A stretch of 64,000 bases of DNA from positions 1,240,001 to 1,304,000 of the forward strand of contig JAYJMM010000009.1 in assembly GCA_037349105.1 (NCBI GenBank), read 5' to 3'. Of this stretch, positions 62,401 through 63,241 are shown one piece after another; position 1 is the first letter of the stretch; each line of letters starts with the position of its first letter. The notes under the pieces were generated by a model. It ran no database searches, was not told the DNA's origin, and saw only the letters and a list, made by a program, of their open reading frames with translations. The position numbers were made by a program, and so were the translations under genes. This DNA comes from Limnomonas spitsbergensis. Taxonomy: Eukaryota > Chlorophyta > Chlorophyceae > Chlamydomonadales.

Positions 62401-63241
62401 GTTTGGAAACCTCCTAATTAACAAAATCACGCTTGCGTTTTAGTGGTTCGTTTTTCTGATCGGAGGCTGAAAATTTTTACGATCACTGGTTCGTTTTTGC
62501 TCCAGAACCGCTCAAACCGCTTGCCTTTCCGCTGAATGGTTGCTGGGCGCGCAACTCTGAGAGCCGCGACCTCCTTGGCCTGCCGGATAACTTGAAGGAG
62601 TGGGACGCTCTCATAGTATCGAGCTGTAAAGGCCTGCTTTCTTCGGCGACTGGCCTTCGTTTTCTTCTGATGCGGTTGGAAGACGCGGCGGGGCCGCTCG
62701 CCTACTATCTCGACATCCGGTCTAAATCAATAATCACTGTGGCAGGAGCTATGGCTACTGGTGCTGCTCCGGGAAGATTCGTGTTTGCGCCATGAACGGC
62801 GCTTCTCTTTGTGTGGCAATTTGTTTAGGGTTTGGGGCTTAAATATTCGTTTTATGGTTCGTTTTTGTCCCACGGTACACATTTTAATTGAAATCAACGG
62901 TTCGTTTTCTTGAAAAACGATCAATAAAACGAAATCGGACTAATACTACGGTATGAATGAATTTACCCTTGACCTTCAAAACTAATTAATACATTAATGT
63001 ATCTTCCCTTGCCCCCAAAACGATAAATGTATGAATTAATCTCTCCTTGCCCCGCCAAAACAATTGATATGTAAATTAATCTTGCCCTTCACCTCCCCCA
63101 CAGGCCATCAACGCGCAGCAGCTGGCCGCCCTCAAGGATCTTCTGAGCCTGGCTCTGGGACCCAACCCGACCGCGGCGCTGCTGCTGCCACGGAGCGGTA
63201 AAGAGCTGGCTGACCGGACAGGAACAGCCACAGCGGATGAG
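17442..63241 (+). CDS. Giant coiled-coil protein, 37 exons, 3'-partial
   Basis: The 37 exons listed below sum to 6567 nt, exactly 2189 codons, from ATG 17442 to a donor at 63242, with no internal stop and every phase matching. Most introns are phase 0 (27 of 37). Regions by residue: 1-22 Ser/Pro-rich start; 23-625 coiled coil with ELQRQLAE-type repeats (about 208-475); 512-625 acidic/Pro/Ala linker; 626-774 poly-Ala tracts; 775-1037 coiled coil; about 1063-1190 a 42-residue repeat (six heptads); 1257-1465 a 52-residue repeat; 1491-1937 further heptad-rich segments; 1938-2189 Gln, Gly/Ser and acidic low-complexity tail. No membrane segment, motor, kinase or recognised targeting domain is visible. 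A golgin, centrosomal or basal-body scaffold would fit such a rod-like protein, but nothing seen proves it. The C-terminus and any GRIP-type anchor would lie beyond the window. No TATA box or other promoter motif is obvious before the ATG. Confidence 0.75.
17645..17750 (+). CDS. Coiled-coil gene exon 2
   Basis: Acceptor CCTTTCAG, donor TTGGAAG|GTGCGC, ends phase 1. Encodes a basic stretch, then KPELEVFAMDLLKKLKLRDR: the start of the coiled coil. Confidence 0.7.
18236..18450. repeat. CTGCTGCACCATGCAG array
   Basis: Short repeats of CTGCTGCACCATGCAG and CACCATG, with longer AACTGGTGCACCATGC-type outliers. Open frames on both strands are repeat artefacts. Confidence 0.85.
19005..19105 (+). repeat. 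Two-copy element, copy 1
   Basis: TGTCTCTTAGGGGGTCGGAT, GAGTCCCCCACACAAGGGG, then TTTCCACCCAAAAAGTT. Copy 2 at 20557-20645 has TGTCACTTAGGGGGTCGGAC and TTTCCACGAGAAAAGTTTTA. Confidence 0.6.
19326..19418 (-). repeat. Dispersed ~90-bp element, reverse copy
   Basis: TAATGGTGTGGATGTGGCTT, GGCCCCGAGCTGCGCTGTT, AACCCGCACGCCCCTGG and TTTTTTTCTTTCT match the family in reverse. Confidence 0.68.
19475..19700. repeat. CCACCTGCCACCCACC array
   Basis: Degenerate 10-22-bp units of CCCACCTGCC(A/G)CC, just upstream of exon 3. Confidence 0.85.
19714..19754 (+). CDS. Coiled-coil gene exon 3
   Basis: Acceptor CCCTTTCAG, donor AGCCAG|GTAAGA. Completes Asp and encodes DLNQALGNAASGSQ. Phase 1 to 0. Confidence 0.68.
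19985..20370. repeat. Degenerate GATCC(C/T)GTC-type array
   Basis: About 18-22-bp units such as TTAGATCCTGTC, CATTGGATCCCGTC and CATCCTTAGATCC. Fills the intron before exon 4. Confidence 0.8.
20447..20527 (+). CDS. Coiled-coil gene exon 4
   Basis: Acceptor CTACACAG, donor GCACAG|GTAAGC. Encodes GPARSAGGEATVEKLKKQVS then ELAGRAQ. Phase 0 to 0. Confidence 0.72.
20557..20645 (+). repeat. Two-copy element, copy 2
   Basis: See 19005-19105. It sits in the intron after exon 4. Confidence 0.6.
20770..21310. repeat. Tandem ~80-100-bp CTCCTTGGCTTTTC repeats
   Basis: CTCCTTGGCTTTTCTTTC with AATTT(C/A)TTTTGTCGATATCTT recurs about six times. A GCAGGCCGCAGGCCGTA microrepeat follows at 21266-21307. Confidence 0.78.
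21420..21480. repeat. GTACAACTAGTCGCT triplication
   Basis: Three perfect 15-bp copies in the intron before exon 5. Confidence 0.85.
21648..21720 (+). repeat. Dispersed ~90-bp element copy
   Basis: GAAAGAAAGGAAGCTACGCT, CTACTAGGGTGTGGAGGTT, then GCGGATGTGTGGCC. The central CAGCGCAGC part is replaced. Confidence 0.6.
21740..22145. repeat. CCATGCCCCATGCACCATGC array
   Basis: Units of 7-10 bp (CCATGCA, CCCATGCC), with a longer duplication of CGTGACCCCAAGCC(T/C)CTCATC at 21731 and 21944. Directly precedes the exon 5 acceptor. Confidence 0.88.
22154..22261 (+). CDS. Coiled-coil gene exon 5
   Basis: Acceptor GCTGCGCAG, donor CAGCAG|GTAACC. Encodes AAETALSHSEAQVCTLVQAS and so on. Phase 0 to 0. 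Confidence 0.72.
22656..22790 (+). CDS. Coiled-coil gene exon 6
   Basis: Acceptor CTGTCAG, donor GAGAGAG|GTGTGT (before a long G run). Encodes ELLEARAALESSQACVSEHK through KEAANERE. Phase 0 to 0. Confidence 0.75.
22835..23240 (+). pseudogene. Echo of exon 6 3' half plus GCATGG array
   Basis: AAGGAGGCCATGTATCCGCA through GGGAGAG|GTGCTTACG (22843-22916) repeats the exon 6 end and donor. 22930-23240 is a degenerate GGCTGCATGGGACATGG(T/C) array. Confidence 0.8.
23416..23499 (+). CDS. Coiled-coil gene exon 7
   Basis: Acceptor TGTGCTTAG, donor CGTCAG|GTAGGG. Encodes AAFAMLGERKEEEAERAHEL then KQAVQARQ. Phase 0 to 0. Confidence 0.72.
23530..23800 (+). pseudogene. Echoes of exon 7 3' end
   Basis: GAGCTCAAACAGGCTGTCCA|GGCCCGTCAG then GTAGGC at 23565-23594, and a weaker GCTCAAGCAGGCTACCCAG at 23770. 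Short GCATGG repeats lie between. Confidence 0.78.
23892..24697 (+). CDS. Coiled-coil gene exon 8 (long), GC donor
   Basis: Second... largest single coding block of the gene (806 nt). Acceptor ATCATGCAG. Encodes repeated ELQRQLAE-type heptads, then an Ala-rich stretch and YRERVSELEAEVEEH. The donor is CACAG|GCAAGC, a GC-AG intron; the split Arg codon (AG|G) joins exon 9 in frame, which supports it. No GT donor nearby keeps the frame as well. Confidence 0.78.
24698..25212. other. GC-AG intron 8 (no gene content)
   Basis: Begins GCAAGC, ends TTGTTGTTGCAG. Holds a duplicated CATGTTGCGGTCATGCTGGT near 25094-25140 and little else. Confidence 0.6.
25213..25321 (+). CDS. Coiled-coil gene exon 9
   Basis: Acceptor TTGTTGCAG, donor TCAAAG|GTGTGG. 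Encodes (R)ESLRVAYSYLHTLHSSMM, then PIVQRSLPSVVDALRASK: less heptad-like, possibly a small helical module. Phase 2 to 0. Confidence 0.75.
25893..26232 (+). CDS. Coiled-coil gene exon 10 (Ala/Pro linker)
   Basis: Acceptor CCTCTCTCAG, donor CGCTCAG|GTTAGT. Encodes DGMDGHADSAHASAAAAAEQ, LWQEFDSEVFGP, then Ala/Pro-rich sequence with RMKAVLFSPRRPS and TPSPVKNTRS: basic SP/TP sites that could be phosphorylated. Ends phase 1. Confidence 0.75.
26470..27396 (+). repeat. Exon 11 acceptor-side echoes and ~133-bp array
   Basis: CAGGTGACCAGGATGAGG (26575) and GTGACCAGGGCAAGGGG (26479) repeat the exon 11 start. 26820-27370 carries about four 133-bp units with telomere-like CCCTAAACCCT, GATGCTGAGGATGATGGCAG and GGGTGTAGGGTACTAG. 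Confidence 0.82.
27397..27842 (+). CDS. Coiled-coil gene exon 11 (poly-Ala)
   Basis: Acceptor CCCTTTTAG, donor GTGCAG|GTTGGT. Completes Gly, then DQVEEEGEEDEFSISVKAKV, a leucine-rich helix, and two AAQLAAAAAA-type tracts encoded by mixed GCN codons, then QRLR-type helix. Phase 1 to 0. Confidence 0.72.
28040..28700 (+). pseudogene. Four echoes of exon 12 5' half
   Basis: GTAGA(A/G)CGTGAGCGGCTGCTG with its acceptor recurs at about 28056, 28249, 28411 and 28573, spaced about 155 bp. Each ends in ATGACCT(G/A). Some hold stops (TATAACG, GGATTAGACC). All precede the intact exon. Confidence 0.85.
28712..28897 (+). CDS. Coiled-coil gene exon 12
   Basis: Acceptor CTGTTGCAG, donor GGGCAG|GTGGGT. Encodes DLEVERERLLSLQDQTSEEL through QQRLGLTEDGQ. 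It is the only copy with both an intact 5' and 3' half; partial copies lie on both sides. Phase 0 to 0. Confidence 0.75.
28920..30035 (+). pseudogene. Echoes of exon 12 3' half and donor
   Basis: GAGGTGACGTCCTTACGGC with GATGGGCAG|GTGGGT (28934-29023), a second copy (29055-29148), then decaying copies near 29410, 29660, 29820, 29937 and 30017 that keep only GATGGACAG|GTATGG. G-rich runs and one MITE lie between. Confidence 0.83.
29465..29626 (+). mobile_element. hAT-type MITE, copy 1 (162 bp)
   Basis: Starts CAGGGCTACCCAGTAC, ends GTACCGGGTAAATCTG, with an 8-bp target duplication ACGAGCAC (29457-29464) / ACGAGTAC (29627-29634). Internal CCGTTTACCGTATCGTATCG and TCGGCCATTTTCTTACCTG are shared with the other three copies. 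Non-coding; mobilised in trans if at all. Confidence 0.85.
30252..30329 (+). CDS. Coiled-coil gene exon 13 (may extend)
   Basis: Acceptor CCCTACAG, donor AGGGAG|GTGGGT. Encodes STAHEASLEKEVARLTTMLR then DASGRE. Ten further near-identical donors follow; most are 117 bp apart, with a shorter last interval. The frame stays open to 31490, so longer in-frame versions are possible. Phase 0 to 0. Confidence 0.68.
30330..31490 (+). repeat. 117-bp in-frame array of exon 13 edge, about 10 copies
   Basis: Each unit holds GGTGGAGGATTATTGTGGGA, TTCAGGGTTCAGTCAGCATG, then a near-copy of the exon 13 end with donor AGGGAG|GTGGGT. Donor-like sites recur every 117 bp from 30330 to 31383, then at 31483. 117 bp is 39 codons and the frame stays open throughout. 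Confidence 0.92.
31500..32275 (+). repeat. ~70-bp array with degraded exon 13 words
   Basis: First diverged units (GAGGAGGTGATGTGGCCTAC, 31620-31900), then five near-identical units of GGTCAGGGTTCAGTCAGCCT, GGGGAAGTACTGCAGGAGG and TGCCCTGAGGATGATGG (31920-32275). Confidence 0.85.
32290..32645. repeat. Pyrimidine-rich ~66-bp array before exon 14
   Basis: TCACTCTT(C/T)CTTACTAC and CACCACCC(C/T)T recur. It acts as a very long pyrimidine tract in front of the exon 14 acceptor. Confidence 0.8.
32656..32708 (+). CDS. Coiled-coil gene exon 14
   Basis: Acceptor CCTTTCAG after a long pyrimidine-rich array; donor TTGAG|GTTGGT. Encodes VIEEMERQQSLLFEADL(R). Ends phase 2. Confidence 0.7.
32800..33440. 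repeat. 11-bp GTAGCCATGCA array, about 55 copies
   Basis: Units GTAGCCATGCA / GTAGCCATCCA. Minus-strand frames give Tyr/Trp/Thr-rich repeat peptides; not genes. Confidence 0.92.
33520..33786 (+). pseudogene. Two echoes of exon 15 5' end (127 bp)
   Basis: CTTAG|GACTGAGGGTCTGGAGCG through TTTGTGGCGTAG at 33533 and 33660, nearly identical to exon 15 but with an in-frame TAG where exon 15 has GCGGAA. Use of either acceptor would truncate the protein. Confidence 0.88.
33787..33976 (+). CDS. Coiled-coil gene exon 15
   Basis: Acceptor TGCTTTTAG, donor CGACAG|GTGCAG. Completes Arg, then TEGLERDREELQAFVAELQS, a Gln-rich stretch and ASVSEQAEAEMGLLRQ. The last of three acceptor copies; the two upstream copies reach a TAG. 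Phase 2 to 0. Confidence 0.74.
34552..34617 (+). CDS. Coiled-coil gene exon 16
   Basis: Acceptor TGTGTCAG, donor GCAGAG|GTGTGG. Encodes ELKGLHWQLDESRAECEELA then AE. Phase 0 to 0. Confidence 0.72.
34618..35030 (+). pseudogene. About nine echoes of exon 16 end
   Basis: GTGAAGAGCTTGCAGCAGAG|GTGTGGGGTGGTATG units of 45-55 bp, decaying with distance. All are downstream of exon 16. Confidence 0.85.
35056..35242 (+). mobile_element. hAT-type MITE, copy 2 (187 bp)
   Basis: Starts CAGGTTTACCCAGTT, ends GTACCGGGTAACCCTG, with a perfect 8-bp target duplication CACCAGGA at 35048-35055 and 35243-35250. Same internal core as the other copies. Confidence 0.9.
35416..35480 (+). pseudogene. Echo of exon 17 5' end
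   Basis: GTGGAGGAGCCAAGGGTGGG then AGGCAGCACGATAGCCACCC matches exon 17 (GGAGGCAGCACGAAAGCCAC), about 114 bp upstream. Confidence 0.75.
35530..35617 (+). CDS. Coiled-coil gene exon 17
   Basis: Acceptor TCCATGTAG, donor GGGGCAG|GTACCT. Encodes VEDLRSGGSTKATPTGPRSY then SRSFVSPGA: a Ser/Thr/Pro-rich break in the coiled coil. Ends phase 1. Confidence 0.65.
36130..36372. repeat. 6-bp GATCCT/GATGCT array
   Basis: About 240 bp of TGATCC and TGATGC hexamers directly before the exon 18 acceptor. A GTAGCAG word occurs at both ends (36140 and 36370), fitting an acceptor echo. Confidence 0.88.
36376..36503 (+). CDS. Coiled-coil gene exon 18
   Basis: Acceptor TGTAGCAG, donor CTTCAG|GTGCGT. Encodes (G)CEADLISLLAEMEAVAAS through ERQLQAILGGLQ. 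Phase 1 to 0. Confidence 0.72.
36585..37005. repeat. Exon 18 donor-side echo and ACCCTCAACTGCTAA array
   Basis: CGGCAGCTGCAGGCCATCCT (36596) repeats exon 18, then GTGTGTAG. 36650-37000 is a 16-18-bp array of AACCCTCAACTG(A/C)TAA, a source of many CTAAC/CTGAT branch-like words before exon 19. Confidence 0.85.
37019..37631 (+). CDS. Coiled-coil gene exon 19 (42-residue repeats)
   Basis: Acceptor TCCACCAG, donor AGCCAAG|GTATGG. Contains an internal 126-bp tandem repeat starting near 37094, 37220 and 37346. Each unit has LRSE-TDRLRAELAA then GQGREEGQAEVE. 42 residues is exactly six heptads, so the register is kept. Ends phase 1. Confidence 0.78.
37714..37886 (+). mobile_element. hAT-type MITE, copy 3 (173 bp)
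   Basis: Starts CAGGGTTTCCCAGTACG, ends CGTACGGGTAACCCTG, with a perfect 8-bp target duplication ATGGCAGC at 37706-37713 and 37887-37894. Confidence 0.92.
37895..38620. other. Rest of intron 19
   Basis: 37955-38125 has four to five copies of an AAGGTTCTTAAAACCGAAGT / ACCTTGCAAGG unit. The remainder is unique AT-richer sequence with no exon supported. Confidence 0.55.
38621..39366 (+). CDS. Coiled-coil gene exon 20 (52-residue repeats)
   Basis: Acceptor TATTCTAG, donor CCCGAG|GTCCGG. Contains a 156-bp repeat with QVEELAFELRSQQEA beginning near 38668, 38824, 38980 and 39136, then a Gln-rich end. Donor chosen because it alone fits phase 0 of exon 21. Confidence 0.76.
39480..39775 (+). pseudogene. 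Two echoes of exon 21 5' end
   Basis: CAAGCTGACCAAGCAGCTCG (39494) and TGTAG|GGGGACGGTGCTGACACC through GAGCTCGCGGACATG (39631), each followed by a shared TAGGTTCAGG/TTAGGACCAGG intron word and telomere-like CCCTATACCC. Confidence 0.82.
39791..39893 (+). CDS. Coiled-coil gene exon 21
   Basis: Acceptor TTCTGTAG, donor ACCGCAG|GTACAG. Encodes GDGADTAKLTKELADMKRKL then LVLAKKKAAEQATA. Ends phase 1. Confidence 0.74.
39940..40200 (+). pseudogene. Echoes of exon 21 3' end
   Basis: GTGCTGGCAAAGAAGAAGGC then AGCTGAGCAGGCCACTGCAG|GTACAG at 39950 and 40058, and a degraded third copy at 40179. Confidence 0.86.
40282..40346 (+). CDS. Coiled-coil gene exon 22
   Basis: Acceptor CGGTCGCAG, donor GCCAAG|GTATGA. 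Encodes (A)KEIETKSAEVEELREALV then LAK. Phase 1 to 0. Confidence 0.72.
40347..40455 (+). repeat. Exon 22 donor echoes
   Basis: GGCTAAG|GTATGAACAGGTTAT units of 24 bp repeat the last bases of exon 22 (GGCCAAG) and its donor about four times. Confidence 0.85.
40740..40973 (+). pseudogene. Two echoes of exon 23 5' end
   Basis: CTAGCCTCAAGCCTGATAG (40747) and GTAGGCTCAAGCCTCAGAGG (40858), each with CCGCAGCA and GTGCAACAGCTGACCTTAG. Period about 112 bp. Confidence 0.83.
40974..41081 (+). CDS. Coiled-coil gene exon 23
   Basis: Acceptor TTGGTCTAG, donor GATCAG|GTACTT. Encodes AQASEVSRLGRERVELTAAV then a helix ending AARRDLDQ. Flanked by acceptor-side copies upstream and many donor-side copies downstream. 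Phase 0 to 0. Confidence 0.75.
41082..42480 (+). repeat. Exon 23 donor-side echoes, including an 81-bp array
   Basis: GGCTCGCAGGGATCTGGATC|AG plus GTACTTGG or GTGCACAGG recurs at about 41211, 41355, 42229 and 42380. Between them (41480-42170), about eight 81-bp units keep only GGCTCGCAGGGACCTGG. Extremely purine-rich on the + strand. Confidence 0.88.
42525..42810. repeat. GCCAGCTAGGAT array
   Basis: Short 10-12-bp units GATGCCAGCTAG, then longer ACAACAGGTGCCAGCTTATA units, before exon 24. Confidence 0.8.
42898..43020 (+). CDS. Coiled-coil gene exon 24
   Basis: Acceptor TATCGGCAG, donor GTACAG|GTGCGT. Encodes AQRELAHAQGLLAEYKQLAS through AEAEVKRVQ. Phase 0 to 0. Confidence 0.74.
43040..43562. 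repeat. ~60-bp array with G-strand telomere-like words
   Basis: CTTGTACCTGGAATCCAGCC, AGGGCACGTGTTTAGGGTTT and AGGGTTCAGG recur eight times. TTTAGGG orientation here is opposite to most introns. Confidence 0.88.
43559..43600 (+). pseudogene. Echo of exon 25 internal 5' part
   Basis: GGTACGCGTGGCGTCTCAGC then TCCAGGAGAGAG matches exon 25 GGCACGCGTGGAGTCTCGGC, upstream of the 31-bp array. Confidence 0.72.
43645..44757. repeat. 31-bp pyrimidine-rich array, about 36 copies
   Basis: Unit CTATGGTGTGCACCCTTCCC followed by TCCCTTCCCTC. No stop occurs in any + frame, giving three overlapping long frames, all artefacts. It ends at the exon 25 acceptor and could serve as a giant pyrimidine tract. Confidence 0.93.
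44764..44885 (+). CDS. Coiled-coil gene exon 25
   Basis: Acceptor TCATTGTAG at the end of the 31-bp array; donor CAAGAG|GTGAGA. Encodes LEMERSLARVESRLQEKDLE through KEADTLRK(R). Ends phase 2. Confidence 0.74.
44886..45947 (+). pseudogene. About six echoes of exon 25 3' half
   Basis: GACCTGGAGTGTGAGAGCC through GCAAGAGGTGAG recurs near 45000-45052, 45150-45221, 45280, 45435-45505, 45600-45670, 45720 and 45880. The order of variants shows a larger ~440-bp duplicated block (44900-45060 matches 45350-45520). Confidence 0.87.
45948..46137 (-). mobile_element. hAT-type MITE, copy 4 (190 bp, reverse)
   Basis: Reverse orientation: starts CTCGGTTACC, ends GGTCGTAACCCTG. Target duplication GCAAGAGG (45940-45947) / GCAACAGG (46138-46145). 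Insertion falls on the donor of an exon 25 echo; the unoccupied sister echo reads CCAAGAGGTGAGATG. Confidence 0.87.
46255..47428. repeat. 21-bp array, about 55 copies
   Basis: Unit ACTGACACATCCACTCCATTC. Divisible by three, so both strands show long frames of 7-residue repeats. It ends at the exon 26 acceptor. Confidence 0.92.
47434..47518 (+). CDS. Coiled-coil gene exon 26
   Basis: Acceptor TGCACACAG, donor GCTACG|GTGAGC. Encodes (R)CDSQQSGTTTELLAARQDA then ESARSELAT. Phase 2 to 0. Confidence 0.7.
47640..47990. repeat. ~77-bp array, about 4.5 copies
   Basis: GGGGATTTGAACAAGGTTGG, TTTTTGCGGTACTCCCAGGT and AAGGGGATTCTGACTT recur. Intron after exon 26. Confidence 0.88.
48153..48202 (+). pseudogene. 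Echo of exon 27 5' end
   Basis: CACCAGATGTGTAAGGATGT then GGAGGGAGATCGAGTCAAGC matches exon 27 with few changes and stops at CTGACCAAGG|TCCCC. Confidence 0.85.
48296..48412 (+). CDS. Coiled-coil gene exon 27
   Basis: Acceptor AACACCAG, donor GCAGAG|GTGGGA. Encodes MRKDVEGDRVKLTKALEEAK then KRLAKATKGQHAADIALAE. An upstream near-copy of the first 42 nt (48155-48196) ends at GTCCCC. Phase 0 to 0. Confidence 0.73.
48690..50335 (+). repeat. 59-bp array of exon 28 acceptor, about 26 copies
   Basis: Unit GTCGCATGGCAAGTCTTGAA, AGGTATCCAGCTAAGCATA, CCTTCGTGTTGTTTGCACA. TTTGCACAG|TCGCATGGCAAG parallels the true junction GTGCAG|GCGCGTGGGAAGGCT. The last unit (50248-50335) extends 75 bases into exon-like sequence with GAGAGACACTGCATTCTGCT. 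Homogeneous, so recently expanded. Confidence 0.93.
50361..50495 (+). CDS. Coiled-coil gene exon 28
   Basis: Acceptor CTGTGCAG, donor GCGCAG|GTGTGT. Encodes ARGKADAERHGILLEAALAN through LREYKGRAQ. Preceded by about 26 decoy acceptor units. Phase 0 to 0. Confidence 0.76.
50536..50588 (-). repeat. Dispersed ~90-bp element fragment, reverse
   Basis: GTTCCTTAACTCTCATGCCC, CCAACAGGGTGTAGCTTTTC, TTCTTTCCTTTCT. It sits between exon 28 and its first echo. Confidence 0.55.
50588..50890 (+). pseudogene. Echoes of exon 28 end with G-runs
   Basis: GAGCTGAGGGAGTATAAGGG then CCGGGCGCAGGGGTGTGGGA, with weaker copies (GAGCTCATGTGATGCAAGGG) near 50710 and 50800. G runs of 8-20 bases intervene. Confidence 0.82.
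51080..51830. repeat. 28-bp array, about 25 copies
   Basis: Unit GTGTGATTGGTGTGACTTCG plus TAACTCAT. The TTTGTAACTCC just before the exon 29 acceptor is the same word, so the array probably grew from that intron end. Confidence 0.92.
51950..52024 (+). CDS. Coiled-coil gene exon 29
   Basis: Acceptor CCCTGCAG, donor CTTGAG|GTGTGG. Encodes TLLKAKDAEIRSVRETLSAG then MVPLE. Phase 0 to 0. Confidence 0.73.
52320..52900 (+). pseudogene. Echoes of exon 30 5' end
   Basis: GAGTTGGAGGCGGTACACAT / CTGGAGCAGTACAG blocks at about 52326, 52404, 52612, 52728 and 52840, each preceded by CCTGGCTCATCTGCCCCC-type intron sequence in the later units. Similarity rises toward the true exon at 52952. Confidence 0.86.
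52952..53083 (+). CDS. Coiled-coil gene exon 30
   Basis: Acceptor CTTTCTCAG, donor AGTCAG|GTGTGT. Encodes ELEAVRLSLEQYRAAAAAAE through HQANESYTSQ. At least four upstream copies of the 5' end precede it; an open frame through them (from 52313) could allow longer variants. Phase 0 to 0. Confidence 0.74.
53135..53275 (+). pseudogene. Echoes of exon 30 3' end
   Basis: GAGGCGGTTGCGCGGGCAGA, GGAGGAGCTGCATCAGGCAG|GGTGTGTG, and a second GGAGCTGCATCAGGCAAACA at 53246. Confidence 0.83.
53517..53599 (+). CDS. Coiled-coil gene exon 31
   Basis: Acceptor CTCCTCAG, donor GAACAG|GTGCGG. Encodes VSQLQSRVDYFQKLCGEAQK then EVEEWRN(R). Ends phase 2. Confidence 0.73.
53600..56095 (+). repeat. 36-37-bp array of donor-like units, about 65 copies
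   Basis: Unit GTGTAACTGCCAGGGAGTAA plus CTGCTGGGGTGTCAC(A/G)G. Each unit offers CAG|GTGTAA or CGG|GTGTAA, like the exon 31 junction AACAG|GTGCGGTGTAACCGC. Largest array in the window; higher-order similarity between about 53940 and 54800. Confidence 0.92.
56118..56160 (+). pseudogene. Echo of exon 32 5' end
   Basis: CCCGCAG|GTCTGTGTCTTTCGAAGCCC matches exon 32 CACAG|GTCTGAGTCTCTCGAAGCCC. A repeated TTTAAG/ATACAA word lies between the copies. Confidence 0.82.
56295..56388 (+). CDS. Coiled-coil gene exon 32
   Basis: Acceptor CCCCACAG, donor TCCGAG|GTGCGC. Encodes (R)SESLEARLLHHASSDRDV then AQAATAEAAHASE. One acceptor-side copy lies near 56121. Phase 2 to 0. Confidence 0.72.
56421..56472. repeat. 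(CA)n microsatellite
   Basis: About 25 perfect CA dinucleotides just downstream of exon 32. Confidence 0.95.
56500..57445 (+). repeat. 68-bp array of exon 33 acceptor side, about 13 copies
   Basis: GTGCTGGATTAGCTGCAGGT, TGAGACCCTGAACCCTCTAC, CCCCCATCCCCCCTTCAACC, ACATAA. GCTGGATTAGCTGCAGGTTGAG corresponds to exon 33 GAGCTGGATCAGCTGCGTGAG, and CCCCCTTCAACCACA to its acceptor region. Confidence 0.9.
57451..57549 (+). CDS. Coiled-coil gene exon 33
   Basis: Acceptor AACCACAG, donor GCAGAG|GTGAGA. Encodes ALVAATLELDQLREQYNNLR then HTSEVMMEAKDAE. Phase 0 to 0. Confidence 0.74.
57690..57945 (+). pseudogene. Two echoes of exon 33 3' end
   Basis: CTGAGGCACACGATTGAGGT then GATGATGGAGGCTAATTATG|CAGAG and GTGAGA at 57698-57741; a second start at 57922. 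A pure G run (57788-57811) lies between. Confidence 0.85.
57955..58605. repeat. 27-bp telomere-like array and CCCTGTACCCCTAT tract
   Basis: 57960-58235: ten units CCTTCAGGATCGAACCCTAA plus ACCCTGT. 58240-58290 is a decayed echo of exon 34 (GTCCGAAGTACTCCATTATG). 58335-58600: degenerate CCCTGTACCCCTATA. Confidence 0.88.
58592..58645 (+). pseudogene. Echo of exon 34 5' end
   Basis: CTGCAG|GTGCTGCAGCTTGTCCGC through AAGTACACCATTATG, then TCCTTTGAGCTATAA: an in-frame stop. Confidence 0.87.
58720..58911 (+). CDS. Coiled-coil gene exon 34
   Basis: Acceptor TACCGCAG, donor TGGCAG|GTGGGT. Encodes VLQLVRKYTIMHEELQAARA, five Gln, then a Ser/Arg/Gly-rich disordered stretch ending VVADGWQ: the end of the coiled coil. 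Phase 0 to 0. Confidence 0.74.
58912..59580 (+). pseudogene. About eight echoes of exon 34 end
   Basis: CACTGGGTGGCGGCGGACAG / CTGGCAG|GTAGGTGA units of 60-90 bp, each with a shared GGAACAGGGGTGACAGGGAA intron word. Minus-strand frames through them are artefacts. Confidence 0.86.
59635..60475 (+). pseudogene. Seven echoes of exon 35 5' end
   Basis: CCCAGGATGATACCAAGCAG, GATGCGCGCCGTGACCCCTC, CTGGGCCAGCAGGGATGCAA, then TTAACCTTGCCCTACATC. Period about 115 bp. Exon 35 reads GATGATACCGAGGAGGATGC. Confidence 0.88.
60557..60710 (+). CDS. Coiled-coil gene exon 35
   Basis: Acceptor ATACCCAG, donor GATGCGG|GTGAGT. Encodes DDTEEDARRDAAWAGAEGWG, then Ser/Gly-rich sequence and QMQLIQPSNLDA. Flanked by 7 upstream and about 7 downstream partial copies. 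Ends phase 1. Confidence 0.72.
60711..61575 (+). pseudogene. About seven echoes of exon 35 3' end with poly-G
   Basis: GCGGCCGTCAACCGCTAGCC, GGATGCAGCTTATGCAACCA, TCCAACCTAGATGCGGGTGA and TACATGAGGGGGG, period about 120 bp. One unit carries a G run of over 20 bases (61114-61138). Copies differ mainly in G-run length. Confidence 0.9.
61675..61760 (+). pseudogene. Echo of exon 36 5' end
   Basis: GGCCCCTTCGGGAATTCTGG, AAGACCTCATCCAAACTCCT, TAAATCGCTGTGACTGTCTC mirror exon 36; the acceptor AG has become CGG. Confidence 0.82.
61847..62118 (+). CDS. Coiled-coil gene exon 36
   Basis: Acceptor CCCTTCAG, donor GCCGAG|GTACGA. Encodes (G)ILEDLIQGSSKLAVTASS, then Gly/Ala-rich sequence and an acidic block (YDVEDDDEGGGED). 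Phase 1 to 0. Confidence 0.73.
62355..62953. mobile_element. 599-bp element with terminal inverted repeats
   Basis: Left end TACCGTAGTATCAGTC, then TTTCGTTTTAT; right end, read in reverse, TACCGTAGTATTAGTC, then TTTCGTTTTAT. Flanked by TGAATG on both sides (62349-62354 and 62954-62959). GGTTCGTTTTTG words recur inside. A + frame from about 62458 to 62797 is open. Non-autonomous by size; the superfamily is not clear. Confidence 0.75.
62458..62797 (+). CDS. Open frame inside the TIR element, unknown
   Basis: About 112 codons without a stop, ending TGA at 62795-62797. No ATG at its start; TTG or splicing would be needed, and GCTCCAG at 62500-62506 could be an acceptor. Residues include SRDLLGLPDNLKEWDALIVS and FLLMRLEDAAGPLAYYLDIR. 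GC-richer than the flanking element ends. I do not recognise it; it could be a captured gene fragment. Not part of the coiled-coil frame. Confidence 0.3.
63104..63241 (+). CDS. Coiled-coil gene exon 37 (last in window)
   Basis: Acceptor CCCCACAG, donor GATGAG|GTGGGA. Encodes AINAQQLAALKDLLSLALGP through DRTGTATADE. The gene continues beyond the window. Phase 0 to 0. Confidence 0.7.

Larger units (their letters stand above)
62195..63100. repeat. AT-rich ~38-bp intron repeat, split by an insertion
   Basis: Units of CTTGCCCCTCCAAA with AATAAATGTATGAATTAATC lie on both sides (62195-62354 and 62954-63100) of the 599-bp element. Confidence 0.78.
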
